From Archilochus colubris (taxonomy: Eukaryota; Chordata; Aves; Apodiformes; Trochilidae), in contig CM041083.1 in NCBI GenBank assembly GCA_023079485.1, forward strand, positions 62,873,810 to 62,937,809: a stretch of DNA of 64,000 nucleotides. The letters are read 5' to 3'. The notes under the pieces are model-generated. The model was given only the letters and a program-made list of their open reading frames with translations. It was not told where the DNA came from and searched no databases. The position numbers and the translations under genes are program-made. Of the stretch, positions 56,024-64,000 are shown piece by piece (position 1 is the first letter of the stretch; each line of letters opens with the position of its first letter).

Positions 56024-56090
56024 AAAAAAACAAAACAAAACAAAAAAACCACCAAACCCCACAACAACAACAAACAGCAAAAAAGCAACA
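56024..56090 (+). repeat. A-rich (AAAAC/AAC)n tract
   Basis: About 65 nt of A with interspersed C on the plus strand, at the right end of a kilobase of A-rich unclassified DNA. Confidence 0.85.
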
Positions 56091-59000
56091 AGCTTAGTTA
56101 CCATGCTGTCCTGGTTTGGGCAGCATTCATACTGTTGTATGCATAGTACTGTAGCTCACACATACTGTAGTAACAGGAAAATAACTTCATTTCAAGATCT
56201 ACTGAGATAATGCCATTTAAAATAATTTGAGAGGTACATATGCATATATTTTATTTACATGAATAAACAGGACACCAGGCAAAGGCTTTTGCAGCAGTGT
56301 TTGCCACCCAGAGTTGTGTAAGCTGAAGCTCAGCAGGCAGATGCAGAGCATCATCCTCCCAGGGCTGTAGTGTCTGGCAAGCAGCTGAACTGATGCTGGT
56401 GCCTGTCCCATGTGCACCATTCTCATGCCACCCCCCAGGATGGCACAGGGGGATTATTTAGCAGGTGGCCTCCCCTGCCAGAGGTACAAAATGGGAATCT
56501 GTCTGCTTAGTAAACCCCCAGAGCACAAGGCTGAAAATGGCACCAGCAGAAGCAGCCACTTTCCTCCCAGTCCCATCCTAAGCTGCTATGTAGTGATCCA
56601 CCATTTCTTGGAACAGCCTGCACTGGAGTGATGCTTCCCTGAGTGGGTCCTGAAGAAGCTTCCAGGTCCAGGGAGGCTGCCAAAATACCTTTGCTGGTGC
56701 AAAGCAGCACAGATCTGGGGCACAGCTGGCTTAGCCACTTCTTTCCAATACCCATTTTGGAGAAGAGAAAGAGCACTGGACCAAAGGGGTGTCCTGGTAT
56801 ACCTCACACCTCATCCAGGACAAGGGCTGAAAAATCCTGATCCTAGAGGCTACTGATTCCTCTCTTAAAGTTTATTTTGCTCATCTTTACCTTTCCAAAT
56901 CTGCAAACATTTCTGCCTTCACCTTGGTCCCATTCTTCCACCAGCAGCTGAAACTGCACCCTTGGGAAAGAACTCGCAGCCTGAACAAAGCAAGCCTGGA
57001 ACAGGTGTCCTCTGGAGATAGGAGGTACTTCAACATTTTCTGGCCCACCCCATCCTGCACTGCCCCCCAAGCAGGAGTGCTGGCCCAGAATGCTTCAGTC
57101 AGAACCACAGGACCCACTCCCAGGTCTGGTCTCGCTTCCTGTCAACATCCAACTAAACAGAGAATGAGTGTTGACAACATTTCTCTCCTATAAAGCATCC
57201 AGACACCTCCAGCCACTTAGAGAGCTGGTTCAAACCTAGTAATAGGAGGAATTCAAAGGCACTCATTTGGAGGAATGATGAGGAGTTAAGAGGGCAATGG
57301 TTACTGGGAGACATGTACAATCTCTAACTGCTCCGCAAGTAGCAGTGACTTTTAGATGAACTTATGCTCCTAACCCACCAAGGTGCTCTTAGGAGAGTGA
57401 CCAGGGCACAGTTGCTGCTGCTGCTGCTTTGGCATTCTCAATGTGAAGAAGCCATCAGCCATGTGTGACCTTTGCTGAGCACCAGGACCAGCTATGCCCT
57501 CCACTTCCACCTCCCCCTTGCTCCTCTCTCACTGCATCCATGCCTTTTGGGGCTGTGTAAGCTTGAAAGGCACCTCCCAGCTTCCAGGAAGACAATTTGT
57601 CATTATACTATCTGGGAACCAAAAGCCAGAGCAAATACAATGAGTTTCCTCTATCTGATAATAACCCTGCTACTTGCCTTTTCAGCCTGAAAATGTTATT
57701 CAGCTTACATGGCCATGGCTGGTAGCGAGCAAAATTGTCACAAATTTGCACGGAAATAGGATAAAGAGAGGCTGATACTGGCTGGCACATTACAGGAACC
57801 TGGAGACTGCTCAGCAAAGAAAGAAGCCAAAGTAAGCACAAAGGATTGACTCCTGTTTGAGCCACTAAGCTCCCTCCCAGAAAGGCACATGTGTTTTTAA
57901 ACTACAGGGGCAGAAGCCAAAAGCCATTGCAGGAGCTTGCAGTTTCCCCTGTGACAGGAGATCCTGCTGCAGCCATTTGGCCAGCCTCATTCAGCTGCAG
58001 CCTCCCTAGCAAATACCCACTTCCAAATAATTACCCAAAAGAAGAGGATCCTTCAGGCAAGAAAAACATCTGCAGAGTGGCTGAGGTCTCACTTTAATGC
58101 CCTGACTGTCTGTGGTGCAAGAGATGACTGCCTGTGAACACCATGATCTGCATACAGGAGGTAAACAAATGACACTCCTGCTCTTACAAGAGCTCAGCAA
58201 CCACTTGAATCCCTGTTTCATTTATGGGCAAAATGAAAGCACTGCAAGGTTATGCAGTTATAAAAGTATATGTACAGATACCTATATGTATGCTTATGAT
58301 TAACATGTGATATAACACATAACATCAACAAGAGTTCAGTAGGAACCACGGACTCCTGGAGACTTCCATCTTTTTAGCATCTCCTTCTGCATTTCCCCCA
58401 ACTGTTCCTCAGGGCCCCTCCATAGTTCCACATTGCCAGTCTGAACAATTCCATGCCATTGGGCAGCCTGAACTATTCCTTGCAGAGTAACTGGGAGCAG
58501 AGTCTGAGGCTCTTGTAGGGGGAGACCAGGAACCACCACTCTTCAGAAAAGTAGTCACTGATGTCCTAATGTGAAAGCTGATAGTTTACATCAAGAAAAT
58601 AAATCTCACCAGTCTGTTCTTACCCTCTCCAATTAGGGAGCATTTTCATACCAAGAGCTACATCCCAAAGGCAACCCAAATGTCAGGCTAGTAACAACAG
58701 CAGTATTGCTTAAGTGGCCCAGAATTGACAAGTATAATATCAGCATACTAATTATGCACAGGGTAGAGTTGGGGGCAGAGGACATGTACTGAGACCACCA
58801 GGGTAATGACCTTTCCTTTCCTCTGCACATCCTACTCCTCTGAGGTGGAGTTATAAATCTGAAGCAGAGTGTCTGCTGAAAGAATTAAATCAAACCCATC
58901 GATAGGGATGGGACTTAAATGCCCCCTGCACCTTGCCTGCCTGCAAGGGGCATGTTTTGGCAAGAAAAAAGATAATATTCTCTCAGAGGTAAGACAGGGT

Positions 59001-61199
59001 TGCACCTATAATCTGGTTTTAAACAGGCAAGGTTTGAACAGTGTTCTCAGAGCATCTGTTCATACTTACATACTCTCAAAAAAGTGAAAGGATAATTTTT
59101 AGTTCAGGATACCTACTGGGCTGGTAACCACTCAGAATACAAAGTTTCTGTTCTGGGAAAAAATCCAAAGGTCAGACTGTCATTGGTGGACAGAATGAGA
59201 GAAAAAATTTTAAAGTTTCTCAGAATTAAGTTTTCTACATAAGAGAAGACAAAGTAAAAACCTTTGGCATTTCAAAGAAAGCTTGACAGGAAATAAAACA
59301 CAGGTTCAGTTTTTCCAGCTTCCAAAAATCAAATAAACAGCAGATTTTAGAAGGCCCCTGCACTGCCAGGCTGAATTACCTCTTCAAACCATTCCAGAAA
59401 GCCCTCATCTTGGCAGAGGGAGTGCCCCAGCTGAGCTCTTGGGGCAGCGCAGCACCCAGGGATGCTGTGCTTGAAGCACCACCACCTACCTGGGAGTCCA
59501 CAGCCCATCCCTGAAATACCACCTGGTCACAGGCACCCTCCGTATGCTCTGCAGAGTGTGCCAGCTCCAGCCTGCTGCTGCTCAGAAGTGGTTTGTTTCT
59601 CTCTTGTGCTTCTGTTGTCATCAGCAGCCTGAGGCAGGGCAGGAGGAAGTGGAGGGACCTGTGCTGCACGTCTTCTCTAACCTTCCCCTTGGCCACCCTG
59701 CTGAGGTCCCTACAAGGTAGCTTAGGGAGACACTGCAGAGTTACCTCTGCAGACAGAGAGAAAAAGGAGCTTGCATACTGGAAATGTGCTCCCTGCCACC
59801 CATCTACTGAACTGGGTCAGCGCTTGGTGGGGCTGAGACACAACATTAGCAAGACCTTTAGGCATCTCCCCAGATGGACAGGATTCTGCTGGAATCAAAG
59901 CTTCACACCAAGGCTGATCTTCTGTCCACAAGTCTTCCCTGTTCTGATGATCAGGTGCAACCTATCATGGCACTGAGTGTCTTTCTGTCAGGCTTAGACA
60001 TTTTTCCTCACCAATTTAGGTAGTCATTTGCCAATTTTGATAACTTAAGGCAATCTTATTTTTCTCCTGATAAGTGCCTGAGATGAAAAAGCTGTTCCAA
60101 ATTAGATCTAGCTAATGTCTGAAGTTAATCAAGAGAAGGAATGGCAGTGGATCCAGGGCTTGGTGCCCAGGCAGTAAGAGACATTGCCAGGCACAGAGAT
60201 AACAGCAAAGCCACATGTGTATTGGGGCTGGCTGGATCAACCCACCACACATCTGCTAAATGGAGAAGTTAGCTTCTTGGCACCACTTGAGAGCAGCTTT
60301 TCCCAGAGGGAATGAAAGGGGTGCTTCTGCTCATGTACCTCACCATGCCATTTTGTAATATCCACCTCCACCCCACATTCCCCTCTTGCCATCATGAATT
60401 CAAACACTGATACTCACCAGAAATAAAGCACAGAGTGGCTGACTGGCCAAGAGATCAGAGGGAGAAATACACACAAACCCAAGGTATTTCCATCCATTTC
60501 CCCATTAAATAATTAATTCTTCTCCTTTGGCCAGACAGGTTCAGCACATCACTGCTCTTTTTGATAGAAGGCACTTCATTCCTGGCCACTGCAAGGTAAG
60601 GCAGAACGTAGGGTACTGCTTGCCAATCATCTGAGAACTGCTGGAAATGTGGTTTCGTTAAAGACAGTCACAGCCCAGATGTGAAGTTTTCATGGCAAGC
60701 AGAGAAAACAAATGCAAGTATTCATCATAATGTGTCCAGGTGGGGGAAATAATTAAAAATATGGAGCCAATTCAACCTTTCATCTTGTTATTCCCTGTAA
60801 CTGGGATCTAGGTGCGAAATGAGACTGGCCTTGGATTTACACCAGAGTAAACTGGAAAACAGCCCTTTTTTTATTGCAGTCCAAATCTGGTCCTAATAAT
60901 GCTAATGGACACAGATGTAGCACCCTGCTCACTAAAGAGAGGGACTTTAAGAGACAGCAGCTTACAAGAAAGATAAAACCAGGCTTTGACCATGCAGCCA
61001 CAGTGAGGAACCCAATCAATATCCCCACACAGACTGTGACAGCACAAATAGTACTCACTGCCACCATCAACAAGTAGTCTGACGATGCTCAAACTGCCCT
61101 ATTATTCCCAAGCTCAGCCCGGGGCCACCTCAAAAGCTGAGCCACAGAGCCTCTTTGCTTCCAGCACCTGGGTGGTGGTGGAGAAGCTGGAGGATCAGC

Positions 61200-61530
61200 C
61201 ACAGTGGACAGGACAGCAGCAAAGTGCTAAACGACACGGAAGATGCAGCAGCTGAGGTGGGAACAGCAGCTCCACACTTCCCCAGAGTGGGGTAAAGAAA
61301 TCCTGAGCTGCACGGTGGGAAAAGTTCTAGAGAGGCATTTTGCAGTCTCACAGCTTCTCAGGAAGCAGACAGGCAGCCCTAGAAGGGAGGGAGGTGAGAT
61401 CTCCCCTGCTGGGAAGCGAAAGCAACCGGGGAGGAACAAAAAGAATCCGCAAAAGGAATCTGTCCCGATTTCCCCTGGCCTCACTTCCTTCAGAGCAGGG
61501 ATTTCCCAGGGTGTAATGGGAAGGGCCCGA
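61200..61530. other. Weak CpG cluster
   Basis: About nine CpGs in 330 bp in a CpG-poor setting. Open frames exist on both strands (97 and 108 codons) but match nothing known. It could be a distal promoter or enhancer; no motif decides it. Confidence 0.25.
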
Positions 61531-61687
61531 CAGTAGCAATTGTTTGAGACCACCAGACCTGAGAGAGAAACAGGGACTTAGAACAGCTGGTTATCTGGAA
61601 AAAGCACAGCAAGTTTCTTTTTGTAGGTATCTCGGGTATTACTTGGGCAGCATTGCTCTCTGCACAGTGTGAACAGGAGTTTAAGGG

Positions 61688-61762
61688 GAAAAAACAACCA
61701 CAAACAAAAAACAAACAAACAAAAAAACACAACAAACAAAGAAACAAAAAAACCACAAACCA
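61688..61762 (+). repeat. A-rich (AAAC)n tract
   Basis: About 75 nt of AAAC, AACA and A-runs on the plus strand. Confidence 0.88.
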
Positions 61763-62589
61763 CCTGATGACTGTTTTCTGGTCTAAACAGGAATCTGACC
61801 CATCAGCCTCCTAGAATTGCCCTACTCAGCAAGAAAGAAAAAATTTTTAAAATCAGCTTTTAAGTTGTGAACAGCTTTTCCACTGCTGTGTGCTCTCTTC
61901 CATTGCTATTCATTCAGTTTTGTGTATTCTTCAATTTCTTAATGCTTCTAAATCCTGGGGTGTGACCATTGCAAGTGTATTCCAGCCCTCAGTAAGCGTA
62001 CACATGCACACTCAGAAACAGGGCAGAGCACTGTGTTGCACATATATGCCATCTAATTCATAACCTGCTATCCATTCCTTTCTAACAAATGCTGCTTGCA
62101 AAAATTTAAAAAATGGTGATATGAAAGGTCATGAAAATCAAACATGCTGGAAAGGACTCTCCCATAAGTGTTTTAATTCTTCTGAAAACCATTTCTAATT
62201 GGTTTTCTTCTGGACTACGTCAGCTTCTTCTCTCCTTCACGTTTAGTTGACACTCCAGACACATTTTGATTACCAGTCAAGCCTGTCTGTCCCTCAGGGC
62301 AAAGACTCTGGTTTCCCTCTGGCAAGTTACTCGTGGTCCTCCTTTCACACAACAGTAACTGTGACAAAACAAGTAGCCAAGACTGGTGATCTGCCAGCCT
62401 TTAGTTAAAACTATATAAAAGGCCAAGGTGTGAGGCAAACAAAACCAAGCAACCCAGCTGCCCTGCCAGTTGTATACGGGTGTGACGGAGTCATCATACT
62501 TAAAAGCTGTGTAGATGAGGCCCTTCAGGACATGTTCTAGTGAGTTTTACAGATATTGATATATATGTTTTATCCATGGGAAATGCTGA

Positions 62590-62643
62590 AAGCCAGACAC
62601 AGTGATCTTAGAGATCTTTCCAACTGTGACAGTTCTGTGAAAC
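62590..62643 (+). mobile_element. Possible CR1 3' terminus remnant
   Basis: GTGATCTTAGAGATCTTTCC followed by a decayed TTCTGTGA end resembles the last 50 bp of CR1 elements. It is short and diverged. Confidence 0.4.
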
Positions 62644-64000
62644 CTCAATAATGGTTTGCAGCTGCCTCTGTACATTGCTACCTTCAAGCAACCTTCTATC
62701 AAGCTGTGAAGAGCAGAAGGACACACACTTACCTGGGTGCTCACCAGCAGTAGGCAGGGCTGCTGATGGATGATTCTGCTACTTCTTCATGTATTGTCAC
62801 ACATTGCTGTGCAGCCACTTCCTCTAAGCCACATTCTTAGAAGAGCGCAAGAATGCTTCTAGGCTAAACTAAGGCATCTATCTCCTGCCTCCCATCCTGA
62901 CAGGCTATCAGGAAAGGTGGCAGGGAAATGATGGGATGCGATGCTATCAGTCCACCAATAACATCTAGATTTTTATCTTTACAGCACTGCACTCTGATAA
63001 TGCCATTGCAGGGACACATACAAGACCTGGCTAACTACAATTCCAGCTGAATAAAGGGAAAAGTTAAGCCATTAGCTGACAGAAATAAACAGAAGGTGCT
63101 ACTCAGCACACATCTCACTAAAATCTAAGCTGTTTCTCAAATTCATAATTTGGATTGGTGCAGTGCTGTTATTATACAAGTGCAAACTCCTTATTTCTCT
63201 GGGGAGGTAAACACCGTGCCCAGAGCCCAGCAGGTGATTTGAGTTGCTTCAAGACTGAGGACACAGACTGCATCCACCTGGAAATGGAGGCAGCAGTTGG
63301 ATCTGGGACATCACCCATGCATTAAAAGCAGGTCCTGGGCTGACCAGTGACAGCTGTTTCAGGACCTGTGTGCTCAGAGATGGCTGCTTTCCAGGGATAC
63401 TAATGTCTGCAGCAGTTACCTCAGGCACTTGGATTTAAATTATTATTTTTTTTAGGGGGTTGGGGACAATATCCAGACCACCAAAAATTTGCTTCTGAAA
63501 AGACTTCAATTTAGATACAATGGCCTATCTAAGATTAAAACCTTTCACTGCAGCAGGGCTTTTGTTTCAAAGGCACTCAGAGCATGTCTCCTCACAAATA
63601 TTTGTTTTTCAATAAATCCTTGCTACTTCCATTGATTGCCTTTACCTTGCAGCTTAACATGGTTTGTACCCAGCCATCTCATTACATAAGGCTTAATGCT
63701 CTCAACCTCTTGCTGTGCAGTTTCCAGCTGTCCCAAGCATTTATCATCCTCCCAAAGCCAGCATGGCTAGAATTTCGATAAGGGATGGATTTATTGCATC
63801 TCCCTGCTGGCCACGTGCTCCAAGCAGAGGTCCTGTTTGGTTCAGGCAGGCAGACCAAATACACTCTTAGGGACCACAGCTGGAAAGGATCTCAAGGAGC
63901 TCCTTGCTTTTCATTTTCATCTAACTCAAGGAAGCCTCAAGCCTTGCTTTTAGCAGACCACAGTTGTCAATTTCTTGCAGGGGCATTAACAGTGGTTTGA

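Larger units (their letters stand above)
53628..64000. other. Region upstream of SLC6A13, no coding sequence recognised
   Basis: Ten kilobases without a recognisable exon. It includes an A-rich block at about 54.9-56.1 kb ending in an AAAC tract, a CpG cluster at about 61.2-61.5 kb, another AAAC tract, and a possible CR1 3' end near 62.6 kb. By mammalian synteny KDM5A should follow on this side; none of its PHD or JmjC motifs is visible here. Confidence 0.6.

Noticed and set aside
63865..63905. Possible CR1 remnant near the right edge
   Set aside because: A GGAAAGGATCTC-like match of about 15 bases without the adjacent CR1 landmarks.

Overview
The window is vertebrate nuclear DNA, almost certainly from a bird. 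The evidence is short coding exons with GT-AG introns, low gene density, and several 5'-truncated CR1 LINEs ending in the typical avian (TTCTATGA)-like 3' repeats. Nothing suggests bacterial, plasmid or viral DNA.

Two members of the SLC6 Na+/Cl- dependent neurotransmitter transporter family lie head to tail on the minus strand. At the left is the 5' part of an SLC6A12-like gene (betaine/GABA transporter, BGT1): a first coding exon at 3979-4171 and a second at 557-691, with the rest beyond the left edge. From 53.5 kb down to 19.4 kb lies a complete SLC6A13 gene (GABA transporter GAT2). I traced all 14 coding exons. They sum to 1809 nt including the stop, giving 602 residues, with intact GT-AG sites and matching phases throughout. 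A candidate TATA promoter and small non-coding first exon lie at about 53.5-53.6 kb, and a candidate poly(A) signal at about 19.41 kb. From my knowledge of human 12p13.33, the order SLC6A12-SLC6A13 on one strand is the ancestral arrangement, with KDM5A expected next to the right. No KDM5A exon is recognisable by 64 kb.

Layout: 1-4.2 kb is SLC6A12 5' exons and introns. 4.2-19.4 kb is SLC6A12 upstream sequence or 5' intron, with two CR1s and two CpG clusters at about 7.9-8.2 and 18.2-18.7 kb. 19.4-53.5 kb is SLC6A13, whose introns carry four clear CR1 insertions, one weaker CR1 remnant, a perfect 25-bp inverted repeat, a shorter hairpin, simple repeats and a GC-rich block. 53.6-64 kb has no recognised coding sequence.

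I found no undescribed biological system here. The points most worth a second look are the perfect inverted repeat at 37604-37675, a CR1 inserted about 20-30 nt from an SLC6A13 splice acceptor, the candidate HNF4-like/TATA promoter, and the UG-repeat beside the first coding exon's acceptor. All family comparisons are from memory; no database search was run.
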